From Histoplasma ohiense (Eukaryota > Ascomycota > Eurotiomycetes > Onygenales > Ajellomycetaceae): 64,000 nt of DNA. Positions 10,690 to 23,500 of this stretch are shown here, in pieces. Under the pieces are notes generated by a model, which saw only the letters and a program-made list of their open reading frames with translations, did not search any database and was not told where the DNA came from. Position numbers and translations under genes: made by a program. Within the stretch, counting starts at the first letter, position 1. Every line of letters begins with the position of its first letter. The stretch lies in NCBI GenBank assembly GCA_017607445.1, contig JAEVHH010000006.1, positions 682,001-746,000 on the forward strand. Reading direction: 5' to 3'.

Positions 10690-13600
10690 AATCACTCAGC
10701 ATATGAGTGCTTTGCACTCATAGACTGCTGAGATGACACTAATCTGAAGCAGTGAGAGAAGAAGAGACTCTGAGTCATGATATATATATACAAGAGTTTA
10801 AAGATAAAAACACAGCAATACTGATCTGTGCAAAACAGAGATCTGCTGTGAATCAGTGTCAATGACTGTCACATTCTCAATGTGTACAGACAGTCTGAGA
10901 CAGATATAGTCATGAACTATCTGATCAATTTGAGCTCATCAGTCTGCTGTCTAATAGATGGGGATTTCAATATATGATATGATGTCTTTGAATCAGAGAC
11001 AGCAAATCTGCACTGAGAAGAGAAGCTTATTCAGTGGATCAGTAAATATGAGATGAACTTTGTGAAAGAGATAGATATTTCAACTCATACAGTAAATTAT
11101 GTAATTGATCTCATCTTCTTCAATGTGATCTTTGCTTCCACTTCAGTGTGTCAAGATTTACACTGTGACTCAGATCATCAGTCTATAATTACTATACTGC
11201 TGACAACATCTCAAACACAGCAGAGCAGAGCTCAGATCAAGATCACAGACTCTCAGCTGAAGCTCTTTGCAGATTTTATCAGAGATCTCATAATAAACAT
11301 ATCTTGCTCAGATAGAATTGAGAATGCAGCACAGCTTGATGATTTGATTTGATGCTTCACTCAGAATCTTCTGACTACTGCTCAGACAGTCAGCAAATCA
11401 GTGCAATAAGAACAGACTACAGCTCTCTGATAAACAGCAGACTGCTGAAGAGTGCATTGAGAGCTCATCACTCATCAGACAGAGACTGCAAAGCACTGAT
11501 TCAAGAACACAGTGTGCAAGATCAAATGTGCATACTGAAGATAGATAATCAATGAAATCAGAGATGACAGAGATCTGTATCAGATAATAGTATGACATGA
11601 GCTGAAACTCAATCTCAGAGCATTTTCTCTGATGATTGAGAATCAGATCATAGAAGAGACAGCTGTCAAAGCTGAGACATTTTAACAAATCATTCTGAAG
11701 CAATACAATTCAATTGATGATTTGAAATACAACTCATTGAATGATGAGCACTGAAGTGACATGAGAAATCTGCTCTGAAATCTCTGAGTTGAGATGAAGA
11801 AGATAGAATGCAACATCATTGAAATACAGAGTATCTCTTCAGACACAGATGAAATCACAGTGCAGTTGCTCAAGACATACTGACAGTATATATCTCTCTT
11901 TATACAGCAGCTATACAACTGCTGCCTTCAGCTCTGCCACTTTCCACAAATCTGAAAACTGACAGAGATGACAATAATATTCAAAATAGATAAGAGAAAT
12001 AGAAGCTCAGTTCACTTCTGAAGACTCATTATTCTTCTCTCAGTAATCTTCAAGAGGCTGAAACACATTGTTGCAAGACAATTGATGTACACAGCACTCA
12101 TTCATAATGTAGTCAGTTTGCAGTATGAAGAGACACTGCTCAGATGATTGACAATAAATCTGATAGCTACTTTCACTCATGAAATGAAGACAGTCTTCAC
12201 ACAAAATAAGAAGATATTCATGATCACAATAAATGTGCAGAGTGTCTTTGATACTGTGCTGTGCAGACAGCTGCTTCAGTGAATGATACAATAGAGATAA
12301 CTATATAAGCTGCTACAACTCATTGACAGCTTTCTCACTGAATACAGAGCTCAGATTCAGCTGAAGAGAATCACCACAGCAGTATATCAGATGCAATGTG
12401 ATATATTATAGAGATTTTCTCTGTCATCAATACTGTTTCTTCTATATCTGATAGAGCTGCTGTGACAGAACTCAGAATTGTGCTTTAATTATACAAATGA
12501 TTTGAATACTTGATGAGCTACACATTCACTTGACAGCAATGCTACTCTTCTCAGTTATGATATACAGAGTATTCTGAGATGAGGGAAGACAAACAAAATG
12601 ATCTTTGCATCAGAGAAACTTGAGATGATTCATCTCACAAGAAAGCAATACAATGAAATATTATCAGTGATTATGTCAGAGAATCTGATCATACACTCTG
12701 TCACTGTCTCAGCTGAACAGAAGTCAGTACTTCACTGACTGAGTGTACACTTTGACAGAAGATTCATCTGAAGATCATATATCTCTGTCTGAACAAAGAA
12801 GACAAGAGCTGTGACTCAGTATATTCAAAATCTAGAGAAGATCAGAGATGAGCTTTCAGCAGATGCTCTGTGAAAGATGATCACTATCTGTGTGATTCTC
12901 TCACTGCTCTATAACACAGAGATCTGATACAGCAGCTGCATGCAGTCAGCAAGACATATAGACAGAAGTGAGAAGATCAGCTTTCATCTGAAATAATATA
13001 TAGAGACAGTTAAGAAGATGTTTATTATGACAGTCAGAAAAGTTCTTTCAATTTTCTGTACAACATTCATTGCAACTCTATACTGAGATGCTGAGCTTTC
13101 ATCAGCAATGATAGCTCTGAAGAAGATCAAAATGCATTTCACAACAAGACTTCAGATGATGAATGAGAGATACTCACTGACTTCACAGATAGCTCTTTCA
13201 ATGATCACATATGAAAGAAGAGCTGAAATCTGACAGCACTCAAAGATCAAGATTCAGAGATTGAAAATACTGCTGTCTACAGTCAATAGATTCACACTTG
13301 TCATCTCACACTACTCAGAAGAGTGTGGAACAGATCTCACAGAGAGTGTAGATAAAAAGAATACTACTCAGATATTCAAAAAATGATGAAGAAGTCAATC
13401 TTCAACAGATCTATATATTTTCTCAGATGAATCAGAACAGATTCTTGACAACAGCAGATGAGTTGACTATAATTTCATAATCTATCAGAGAAATAAACAG
13501 CTGGTCAGCTTCTCAGCTGTACTGAGCTCTATATCATATATCTTCGATACTGAGACAGTTGGCATCTGCTGTGTATTAGAGTGTGTGGTGAAGTTTCTAT

Positions 13601-14325
13601 TCTGTGTCATAGATGACAGCATCAATTCTCAGATTTGACTCTGCTTTGACAACATCTCAGTCATCTGAGACATATGAGACAGTGTGATGATCTCTTTGAA
13701 CTGAGTCTACAGCTACTGCCACAAGCTCCTTAGACAACATAATATCAATCTGAAATAGATCTCTGAGTATATGAGAATAGAGAGCAATGAGAAAGCAGAC
13801 TGTCTGACTAAGTGAGCAGTCTCATCTACTGCAGTCTCAATCTATGAACTCAAGATCATATTCACAGTCAGTAGAATTCACACAGTGATCAAGCAGCTCA
13901 GTCAAGAGACAGAGTGAGAATGATGAAGCAGAGTCTGTGGAAAGCTCTCTGACTGATATCAGAGCTGAAGATTCAACAGACTGACTGTGAAATATCAAAT
14001 AAAGACTTCTCTGAAGCTTATCATATCATGGCATGCTTTTCACTGCTGACTCACACTCCACTCCTCTCATGGAGACTTTTTCTGATATCACAGATGCTTT
14101 CAGCATGCAGATGCAAGGCTCATCTGTGTCTGTGAATACAATAAGAGCTCAGAACATTTGATACTTTGTTGATATACACAGAGACACTTCTCTCACTGAC
14201 TCAAGAGATCAGCAGCACAGCCACACAACTGAGTGATAACTGTTGTCTATCTAGAGTCTCTGATCTCTACAGACTTTGTAGAACTGCTTGACTGCACACA
14301 GTTCTACACACAGTACTGCATAAGT
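10690..14325 (+). pseudogene. LINE E ORF2: endonuclease, reverse transcriptase, RNase H
   Basis: Endonuclease (APE type) at about 10800-11350, with a DGDFN motif near 10960 and a SDHQSI motif near 11180. RT covers roughly 11900-12800; the catalytic box near 12505 reads YTND instead of YADD. RNase H at about 13410-13900 retains an ESNEKADCLTK block. A terminal Cys-His motif lies at about 14110-14170. The order is that of Tad-clade elements, which nick the target and prime reverse transcription there. Dozens of TGA codons interrupt it. Confidence 0.7.
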
Positions 14326-14394
14326 TAATGCAGCTGTTTGAGCACACATCATCTGACAGACCCTCACAGCAGTTCCAAGTCTATACAGACAGTA

Positions 14395-14660
14395 CAGATA
14401 GCACAACATTCAGTACAACTGATTCAATCAATACAATAGATTCAACTGATACAATCAGTATAAATGATACAATTGATTCAATTGATACAATCAGCTCAAT
14501 CAGTTCAATCAGTACAAATGATACAATTGATTCAACTGATTTAATTGATACAATCAGTTCAACCAGTTCAATCAGTACAAACAGTACAATTGATACAATT
14601 GGTACAATCAGTTCAATCAGTTCAATCAGTTCAACTGATGCAAATGATTAAATCAGTATA
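14395..14660 (+). repeat. Short tandem repeat near LINE E 3' end
   Basis: Repeats of nine-base words such as TTCAATCAG, TACAATTGA and TTCAACTGA. All are multiples of three, so a Ser/Thr/Ile/Asp-rich frame stays open for about 100 codons. It lies just after the end of ORF2. Confidence 0.75.
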
Positions 14661-15310
14661 ATGAGCTCATTTATTTCAACTAGCTGTGGTGTAATCAGTA
14701 CAGTCTGTATGCTGATTCAGCTCTCAGCTGCAGATATGCACTCTTCTTTTTTCTTCTCACTACTCTCTCTATCTTTCTCCACTTTCTTTCTCTTATGATC
14801 TTCTTCAGTGCTCTCTCCTCTCTCTCTCCTCAGATTTGTGCTGGGTCATGTGACTACAAGATGCTACAGAGAGCACAGTCTTTTCTTCACTCTTCTCTTT
14901 ATTTTTCTTTTCAGAACACTCATTTTTTCTCTTTTCTTTTGTCTATCTCATCTGTCTTTTCTCTGCTGTTAGAAGCACAGACAGTTTTTGAATCAACTGA
15001 AAGAGTTATCTCTCTTCATTCACTGTAAAGTCTTCCAGACACAGCAGCAGCAGTTTCTCTTGGAAACCACACTATAGTTCCACCATGAATGGCCATACAT
15101 TGAGTCAGAAATGAATGTGCAGCTCAGTAAAACCCTTTTCAATGAGCTGAGTTTTCTCAAGAGTTGTCATCTGAATTCTGTTTTCTTTCTCTCTGTGTAT
15201 ATAGAAATCTCTTCAATGTAGCATGTCTTCATGCCCTTCAGAAGGCTTCTGAAACACAGACGCTGTCTGTATTTTCTCTGAAATGTTAAACCAATATAAA
15301 CAAACAAACA

Positions 15311-15600
15311 AACCTCAGTGGTGTTTCATTATCATCATCTGTATTGTTCACAGATTGATTTTGCAGTGGTTCTGTGATGATATTCTGAATTAATTGAGGC
15401 TCAATGAGAGTATCTTCATGAATCTGCACTTCCAATTTATTGAGCTGCTGTTGTGTATGCAGAATAGCTAATTGCTGCTCTTGTTCATGAATTTGATCAT
15501 TCAACTGTTGCAAACATGCATTGTGATCATCAGAGGCAGTAGAGGATTCAGATTGATTTTCAAGAAATCTTGCATATGTTGAGATTATCTTGTGTGTTTT
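15311..15600 (-). pseudogene. B gag, N-terminal part
   Basis: Minus-strand frame from Met at 15513: a Gln-rich, coiled-coil-like N-terminus (QLNDQIHEQEQQLAIL), then acidic DDDNETPLR where LINE E interrupts. It continues at 7253 downward. The B 5' leader, between this and the LTR at 15694, shows no other feature except the primer-binding position. Confidence 0.6.
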
Positions 15601-15681
15601 AACTAATGTTGTGTGTTTTAACTAATGTTGTGTGCTTTATTGTAGGTGTGTGTAACAACAGACCACTCAAATAAAGTTTAG

Positions 15682-15690
15682 AGTGATTAG
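15682..15690 (-). other. B candidate primer-binding site (self-priming type)
   Basis: Three bases inside the 5' LTR end, the sense strand reads CTAATCACT. The sense LTR contains AGTGATTAG (15791-15783), a perfect 9-nt complement about 95 nt from the LTR end. No TGG start, as expected for tRNA 3'-end priming, is present. Confidence 0.45.
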
Positions 15691-15693
15691 AAT

Positions 15694-15964
15694 TGTAAGA
15701 GATGATTGTAGATATAATTATGAGAGTAATGTGAAGTACACATATAGAATGTTAAGAAGATAGCAATCTCTATTATTCAAAGCTAATCACTGATCTTCTA
15801 ATATCTACAGATATCAGTGAGCATTATATAGATGATCATCATGTGCTACAGCTGTCTATGATACTGTGTGCTATATTTCTTCTCATTAATTCTGGCGTGT
15901 TCTGTGTTCTTCTATCGCCATATAGCTATTTTCTAATATAGATATCTCTGTTGCGTCTATTACA
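15694..15964 (-). repeat. B 5' LTR
   Basis: 271 bp, TG...CA ends, matching 749-1019. The downstream plus-strand flank AGCAT repeats the left target site and resumes A1 gag. Confidence 0.92.
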
Positions 15965-17249
15965 AGCATTCACTGTACTCATGCTACCGCTGAATCTGAA
16001 GCAGCAAACACCATGGAAGAAAACTGCAAAACACACACTTCTGCCACTGAAAGTGTGCAACAAGCATCACCTTTCTCTATGGAATTGAACTCTGAGCATA
16101 GTTCAGAAGGGAATATCTCCTCTGAAGATCTCAGTATAATTGAAGCTGAGAAGATAGCTGTGATCAGAAGAATCAAAAAATTACAGACTGAGAAAGAATT
16201 GTAAGAACTTCAACATTGATGTGACACTTTACTACAAGAATTGAATGAAACAATTTCAGTCATCTGAAATACACTAGAAGTACATCTGAACCACAGTAGA
16301 GATGCAACTAGTATGAATGATAACTGTGATAATATCACAAGTATTTTCAGATCACTGAAAGTCACACTACAAACACTCAACATCTTAGTGGAAAGCATCA
16401 TGACTACTGTCAGTGGGAGACATAGTTGAGTACTACTTTGGCAATTAGAACTTCAAGATCTCAGCATGAGTGATCATTCTTCTTGAAGAGATGTGGAAAA
16501 GTTCTGAAATCAAAGTATGAAAGAATTTGAAAACTTTGTTACAGCTGCTATTACTTTTCATATCAGTGATCTTGATTACTACAATGAACACAATCATTGA
16601 AAGATCATCAAAGCTGTCACTCATTTCAATGTCAAGATGCAACAATGTTGGTATCAACATACACACAATATATAAACTTTGTCATCATGAGAAGAATTTG
16701 TTAGTTGAATGCAATGTCAAGTCACTGATTCAGATAAAAGTTTCCAAGATGCTGATAGACAGTACTGAAAAACAGAGTAATAAGAAGATCAGACAGTTCA
16801 ACAATTTACTTCATATTTATAATCAATTGAAGAACATCTGCAGCATTCTTATAGTGAATATCATCAGAAATCATATCTCTATATGAAAGTTCTACCTTTC
16901 ATTTGCTGAGAATTCAACAAATATACAATCAAATTGAAAGAGTTAAGCTATGATGCCACTCTACATAAACTTGCAATGACAGAATCAAATCTGTCAGAGA
17001 GACAGAAGAAGCTTAAAGAGAAGTCAAATTTCAAAAACCTCACTCAAAACTTTAACAACAGAAATAATGCTGATAATAGATCATAAAACAAACACAGATG
17101 GAATAACACTACAAAGTCTGATGACTCCACCCAATCAAAATATTGCCATTATTGCAAGTGATCAGAACATACCATCAATTTGTGTTTCAAATGACTCAAA
17201 GACAAATTCAAAAACACCAAGTCTGACTTGAAATCTGATATGAAAGACA

Positions 17250-18601
17250 TGAAGAACTCAAAGAACTCAAAAAACACTTAAGACACATCATTCAGCTTGC
17301 AATGACAATCATAAATATGAAAAGTCAATACAAAAACATCTTAAGCTTCACTGTCACAGTGAAACTTGCTACATCTAAGAGTCTGCAAAAAATGCTTGCA
17401 CTAGTAGACTCTGAATAGAAAGTGAACTGTGTCAATGAATTTTGAGCAAAGAATCACAATCTAGAAGCTGCTCACCACAAAATCAAAATGATCAAATCAA
17501 TTGATGAATGTATAATGCACTTCTTTGAAGAGTATAACATTGCAACTACTGTCACTGATCACAAGAGTAATACACAGCAGACATCTCATTTCTTTCATAT
17601 GATGAAGATGAAGAACTACAATTTTGTATTAGAATTTCCTTGATTAAAACAAACAAATCCTCTTATAGATTGATCAGATGGACAATTCTTCTTTAGAAGC
17701 TCTGAAGATAAACAACAGTCTCAAATTATTTCTGAATAAAATGTCTTAGCTGAAGTTCTCACAGAAGCTAGAGTAGAAATACTTGTAGTATTATCTACAG
17801 AACATTCAAAAGACTCAAAGCATGCTTCACATATATTCTCAGCTGCATATTCAGACTTGTCAACTGATCTACTTAATTATATCATGTCATACACACATAT
17901 CTTCTCAGAAGAAGCTGCTATAAGTGCAAAAAGATCAGAAGAAATGAAATACTGTATAAATTTCAAATCTGATACATAATCTTCATTTATGTCAATATAC
18001 AATCTCTCTGAAACTGAGTTAGCTGCTCTAAGAGAATATTTAAAAAATGTATTAGATAAAGAGTGGATACAATCATTCAGTAGCTCAGCTGATACATCAA
18101 TTCTCTTTGTTCTCAAAAAAGATAATGAACTCTGTCTTTATATAGACTATTGAGAATTAAATTGAATCATCATCAAGAACTGATATTCTCTATCTCTAAT
18201 AAGTGAATTACTTGATAGACTTTCAAAAGCCAAGATATTCACTAAGCTGGACCTTCAAGATGTCTACCACTGCATACTTATAGCAGCAAAAGACTGTTGG
18301 AAGACAGTCTTTAGAACAAGATATGAACATTTTGAATATATAGTTATATCATTTGAACTAGCTAATGCTTCAGTGACATTTCAAGCATACATTAACAATG
18401 CCTTGTCTGATTTGTTGGATATATATTGTGTTGTCTATTTGGACGACATTCTCATATTCTCCAATTCAAAGCAGAAACATAAAGTGTATGTTACTAAGAT
18501 GCTAGAATGTCTTGAGTGTGTGAATCTATTTGCAAAACTCTCTAAGTATGAATTTGAAGTGGACAAGATCTCATTTCTGAGATTTGTTATAGATACAAAT
18601 G
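17250..18601 (+). pseudogene. A1 pol, protease to RT (5' part, cut by A2)
   Basis: Protease region near 17330-17440, then the RT start. RT blocks FTKLDLQD-like (about 18237) and YLDDILIF (about 18437-18460) are readable. The frame stops at 18601, where the A2 LTR begins in the codons for VIDTN. It resumes at 26009. Many TGA stops replace Trp codons. Confidence 0.8.
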
Positions 18602-18848
18602 TGTGAGGTGTAGTGACAGTGTGAAGAGTAACAGTAGAAGATAATAGTAATATATTGTAAAGTGTAGTATAGTAGTGTAACATAGTGTAGTGTAGCTAAT
18701 CGCTAAGAAAGAAAAGAAAGAGAAAGAAGATGTGCGAAATACATACATCGATATATATATACATATAGAAATAGTGGTAGTGAGAGTATAATGGAAAGAG
18801 GTAAGAATAAGCAAAGATAATAAGGAAATAATAAATGAGTGCATTACA
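18602..18848 (-). repeat. A2 3' LTR
   Basis: 247 bp, same length as its partner at 25762-26008. Runs TGTGAGGTGTAG to GTGCATTACA on the plus strand. Shorter than the 265-278 bp LTRs of A1 and A3, mainly in simple AT repeats. Confidence 0.92.
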
Positions 18849-19210
18849 ATTGCCCCTCTTTTTTATAAGAGCTGCTCTCAGCAATTGTATAGATTGCTTG
18901 CTAGTAGATAATTGCATTCTCATATTGTAAGTTCCACTTGTTGATAGCAGTATATCGATCACATCCTCTAGATAGCTTGTATACACGTTGTTATCGATTT
19001 TCTAATGAGGTGGAATTGGTGGATTCTTTGATTGCCAGAGGTTGTGTGCAGAGAAGCAAAAAGAATTTCTTTCCTCTTGAAGATTTCTCTTCTCTTTTAA
19101 CTTGATCATCATCAAAGCTCCTTGCCCTTCTGCTGCAATTTCTTGTTCTCAAAAATTTTTAAATTTTTTTTTTATATTGTTGTTCTCCCTCTTCTCTTTT
19201 TTAAATTGAA

Positions 19211-20115
19211 ATGGGCTCTCTTGATTATTCTGATTTTAAGTAAGTTGTTTCCTCACTGGCACTTATCACATATTATTGCTGGTGTTTCTTGTCAGTGATG
19301 TTATTAGTGTGGTCATGTGTGCCACTAGCTCATTTCTGTATAGCACCATTCACTGTTCACTTGTTATATTGTTCTAGATTTAGCTCTAATCATGTGATGC
19401 ACAACAGTCAGATTCTGTGTGAATGTTGTGTCTCTAGACTTGAGGACATCAATTTTTGATGTGTGCTGAAGTCAAATGTCTGAAAGTGTTGTGAGGCTTG
19501 TGTCTCTGCAGGGAAATCCTGCAAATCTATGAGTAATTCTCTTTAATTCTTATTATCTTTTTCTTTTTCTTCAAATTTGCTTTTGGATAGATAGTAGTGT
19601 TCTTAGCAATGTTGATATACTGATAATGATGCTAGATGTGTGATACACCTCTTCTGAGGCACATCATGCATGGGTGAGTGTTTATCTTTGTGGGGGTGGT
19701 GGCTGGGGAGGACATGGTCAGCCACAAAAGTCATCTTTGTTGTTTAGTTAAACAATTGAACACACCTCATCTGGCAATGCTGTCTGCTCAGAGCAGGGCA
19801 GAGGTGAATGCTCTATAATCTCAGCATCAGACAGCAGCTGAGTCTGCAGAGATGCAGGTTTTGAAGACTGTGATTGTGTCTGATTCTTTCAGAGCAGAGA
19901 TGTTAGAGAAAGAGAGGATTTTGAAGATGATGAGCTTCAGAGGCTCTGCAGTGAAGGAGTTGACTGAGAAGAGATTGATGAAAGAGAAGTTGACTGAGAA
20001 GTCAATGAAGAAGATTGTGAAGACATCAGTGGCTGCAGCAGTGTCTGTGATGCCTGCTTTCTTTGCCAATTTGTCACTGACATTGATGGAGCAGAGGGAG
20101 AGGGTGCTCTGAATG
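19211..20115 (+). pseudogene. Antisense six-cysteine gene of chromovirus A (A2 copy)
   Basis: Plus-strand gene opposite to A2 coding direction. Exon 1 (19211-19239, MGSLDYSDF) ends at GTAAGT; the first intron (19240-19377) ends TTCTAG. Exon 2 (19378-19532) encodes C-x2-C-x10-C-x9-C-x2-C-x6-C and ends at a GTAATT donor. Two opal codons sit where the A3 copy, or the motif, suggests Trp. Later exons are less certain; the last (19852-20112) is charged, with many Lys, Glu and Met, and probably helical. Exon 1 and exon 2 lengths (29 and 155 nt) are the same in A3. Function unknown. Confidence 0.55.
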
Positions 20116-20529
20116 ATGGAGAAGTGAGAGAAGAAGATGGAGAAAAATGTCTTTCTTCATCAGATGTGCTGAAGAATGAGTAGATTGATGAAGAAGAAGA
20201 GATGTGAGGAGATAAATATGTTGTGAAATAGATATTTGTCTATGCCTCTGCATTCAAAATGAATACCTGTAATATACAAGTATCAGAAGGAGTATTGAAT
20301 GAGGATGGCAGAGAGAGAAGATGAGAGAGATGATGAGAGAGAGAAGAGAAAGTGAGAGATAAGAAGTGAGATGAGAGTGAGTGAACTGAGAGTCTTTAGA
20401 CTTTTCTTAGAATCTGTTTTCTTTGTTTTTTTCTTGCTTGTATGTTTTATTTTTTGTATTTATTATACTCAAATTGAATTTTTTTCTTTTTCTCTTTTCT
20501 CTGATAAAATCCTTCTAAAAAAATGCATT

Positions 20530-23500
20530 TGATTGAAGTTTGAGTGAAATTTATGCTTCTAGTGTTTTTAGATTAAAGATTTGTGCTTCTGATGTCTTTT
20601 GATTTGATGTTTGTGCTTTTGATGTTTGAAAGTATGTTGGTTTTGTATTTGTTGTTTGTTTTCTTGTTTGAGGAAGATTTCAAATGTCTGAGTGTTCAAT
20701 ATGTTTTCTTTTGATTTCCATGTATCACCACTAGGACCTCAATCTGTTCATCTCACAAGATATTTCAGAGGTTTGTTTTTTTGTTGTTGTTTTTCAAGAA
20801 TTTCTTCAACTTGATATTCTTCTTCATCATTGACAAGTTCCAGTCCTGGTTCTGATAGAGCTCCATTCCTGCAGTTGTATGGCTTCAATAAAGATACATA
20901 GAATACAGGATGGATGCTTCTATATGAAAGTGACAGTTCTAGTTTGTATACTTGTTTTCCAATGGTATTCAGAATCTTGAAGAATCCAACATATTTATGA
21001 TTGAGTTTGTGAACCAGATGCAGCAATTGGAGATTTTTTGCATTGAGTATGATATAGTCATCTATTTTAAATTGTTGAGACTTATGTTTTGCATTGTAAT
21101 AGATTTTCTGTGTTTGTCACATCTTTTGTAGATTCTCAATGAGCTTATGATGTGTTTCCTTGATATGTTTCATGCAGCTAGCAGCATGTATGGCAACCAG
21201 TTGTGGTGGTTTGCTGACATTAATTTTCAAATCAGATCAATATCCCATTAAGGCTTCCGCAGGTGCCATTCCAGTAGAGATATGTTGAGAGATATTGTAA
21301 ACAAACTGCATCAGCAGTAGCCAGCATGCTCAGTCATCTTGATGATAGTTGATAAAGTATTGAAGATAATGTTCCAAGATTTGATTTTGTTGTTCTGTTT
21401 GATCATCTGTTTGAGAGTGAAAGACTGTTGAAAGTTTCCGGTGTGCATCTAGCATATAACAAAAGATGGATCAATAATGACTTGTAAACAGTAAACTTTG
21501 ATTGAATATATGGTTTTTGAGTACTCTGTAAATTGTATAGAATTTGGTATAAATGATTTCCACTAGTTCATCAGCAGTAATGTTTTTGATGCAAGGAATA
21601 TAGATTGTAAACTTGATATATATATTCACAATCACTAAAATTGCATTGTAGGTTTGATGAAGGAATGTAGAGGCTGATAAGTCTGTAATAAAATCTATAG
21701 TAATGAATTCAAAAGAGTTTGATGGTAAGAGAATTGTACTCAATTCTTCATATTGTCTGTGCTGTTTTGACTTTACTCTTTGATAAGTATCACAAGTGGA
21801 TATATAATCTTTGATATCTCTGACTAGCTCATGCCAATAGTATTTGTTCTGGATGCTGTCTATGAACTTTTTTATACCAAAATGACCCCTCTGTGGATCA
21901 TCATGGTTTGCACTGATAATTTCATCAATGAGTGTCTTTTGTTGAGAGACATACACACAACCATCAGCACACAATATATCATTCTCAGAAATTGTTCATA
22001 GCATATTTTCAGTGACAGTCATATTCTTCTCTTTTATCTTCTCTCTTTGCTCAGCAGCAAAAGAATCAATCTTCTGTGCTTTACTCAGAAATGAGATGAA
22101 GAATTCAGGCATTTCTGTATATGCTGAGTCCTCAAGAATAGTCTTATTGACTGCAATTCAGAGCATATATTGCTCAATGTGCAACAGAGGGAAAGAGTTT
22201 ATGCAAGAAGTAGAAGACATCAATGTATGAAGTGCTTTTTACTCATTAAAAGAAGCATTTTGCTCATTAGAGACTCATGCACAGACTACATCAGAAGAAA
22301 TATCATTTTGAAAAGAAGTATCAGCTTTTCAGTCTAGTCTAACTCCATGTTTCAGCTTCTGTTGCAGGGTAGATAACATAGTTTGGCCATTATAGATCTC
22401 ACTGTAGTCTGTGTGACAACTGAGCTCATCAGCTGAATTCTTTGATTCAGAGTGATGCAGTAATACAAAATCATAAGCAGATAAAGCTTTCACTTATCTG
22501 ATCTGACATCTGTTCAGTTCCTTAGTTGTCATAAAGTACTGCAGATTGGCATGATCAGATCAGACTTGAATTGAATACTGGCTTTTCTTCAGATAATGTC
22601 TTCAATTCTTAAATGCTGCTATAATAGTCAAGAGTTTTTTATCATGAGTATCATAACACATTTCCACATCAATCAACTTTCTTGATCAGAAGGCAACTGA
22701 ATGCCAGTGCTCATCATTCTGTAACTGTGACAGAATAGCAGTGACTGCAAAAGTGGATGCATCAGATTCAATCTGAATACATCAAGCTGGGTCAAAATAA
22801 GCTAATAGAGAAGCACACATAAAGCACAATTTGAGCTCATCAAAAGTGCTTTGAGCATCTTCTGTTTATATAAAAGTGACTTTTCTTTCTCTCTTCTTGC
22901 TCTCTTTTGTAAGTTTGAATAATGGGGCTGCAATAGAGGAGAAAGACTTAATAAATTGCTGATAGAAATTAGCAAAGCTCAAGAAGAATTGAATCTCTTT
23001 AATTGATTTAGATGTAGATCATTTCACAATAGTGAAGACTCTGTCTGACTTCATCTCAACATCATTTGTATCTATAACAAACCTCAGAAACAAGACTTTG
23101 TCCACTTCAAATTCATACTTAGAGAGTTTTGCAAATAGATTCACACACTCAAGACATTCTAGCACCTTAGTAACATGCACTTTATATTTCTGCTTTGAAT
23201 TGGAGAATATGAGAATGTCATCCAAATAGACAACACAACATATATCCAACAAATCAGACAAGGCATTGTTAATGTATGCTTGAAATGTTGCTGAAGCATT
23301 AGCTAGTCCAAATGGCATAACTACATATTCAAAATGTTCATATCTTGTTCTAAAGACTGTCTTCCAACAGTCTTTTGTTGCTATAAGTATGCAGTGATAG
23401 ACATCTCAAAGGTCCAGCTTAGTGAATATCTTAGCTTTTGAAAGTCTATCAAGTAATTCACTTATTAGAGATAGAGGGTATCAGTTCTTGATGATGATTC

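Larger units (their letters stand above)
8619..15310 (+). mobile_element. LINE E (Tad-like non-LTR retrotransposon with RNase H)
   Basis: A 6.7-kb plus-strand element flanked by a 13-15 bp duplication (CCTCAGTGGTGTT, at about 7241-7253 and 15313-15325). The 3' end is a short AAAC repeat (about 15297-15312). Two reading frames are traceable: a gag-like ORF1 and an ORF2 with endonuclease, RT and RNase H. Both are full of TGA stops. The first base of the LINE follows immediately after the MITE target duplication, so the MITE inserted exactly at the LINE 5' border. Confidence 0.8.
749..15964 (-). mobile_element. Chromovirus B (Ty3-type), nested in A1 gag
   Basis: LTRs of equal length (271 bp) at 749-1019 and 15694-15964, both running TGTAA...TTACA, flanked by the 5-bp duplication AGCAT (744-748 and 15965-15969). 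The flanks rejoin A1 gag exactly. Coding direction is minus: gag, then protease, RT, RNase H, integrase and chromodomain. A spliced gene lies on the plus strand next to the 3' LTR (749-1019). Its 15.2 kb includes LINE E and a hAT-like MITE; without them it is about 7.1 kb. All frames are heavily decayed. Its LTRs and proteins differ clearly from family A. Confidence 0.92.
729..17250 (+). pseudogene. A1 gag (interrupted by chromovirus B)
   Basis: The gag start codon is at 729-731 (MTSTHS), only about 17 bp before the B insertion. The frame resumes at 15965-17250. Gag forms the virus-like particle coat in the cytoplasm. The N-terminal part is acidic and helical (about 15980-16200), followed by a retrotransposon gag domain. 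A CCHC zinc knuckle lies near 17145-17190, where the Arg-Pro of the knuckle (aagcgaccag in A3) reads aagtgatcag, an opal stop plus Ser. This shows CG to TG and CC to TC changes with CA kept. Several other TGA stops occur. It was killed first by the B insertion or by hypermutation. Confidence 0.8.

Noticed and set aside
18435..18986. Hydrophobic, Tyr/Ser-rich small frames that recur in every A LTR
   Set aside because: They lie within LTRs on either strand, follow simple AT and CT repeats and change frame between copies. They are not genes.
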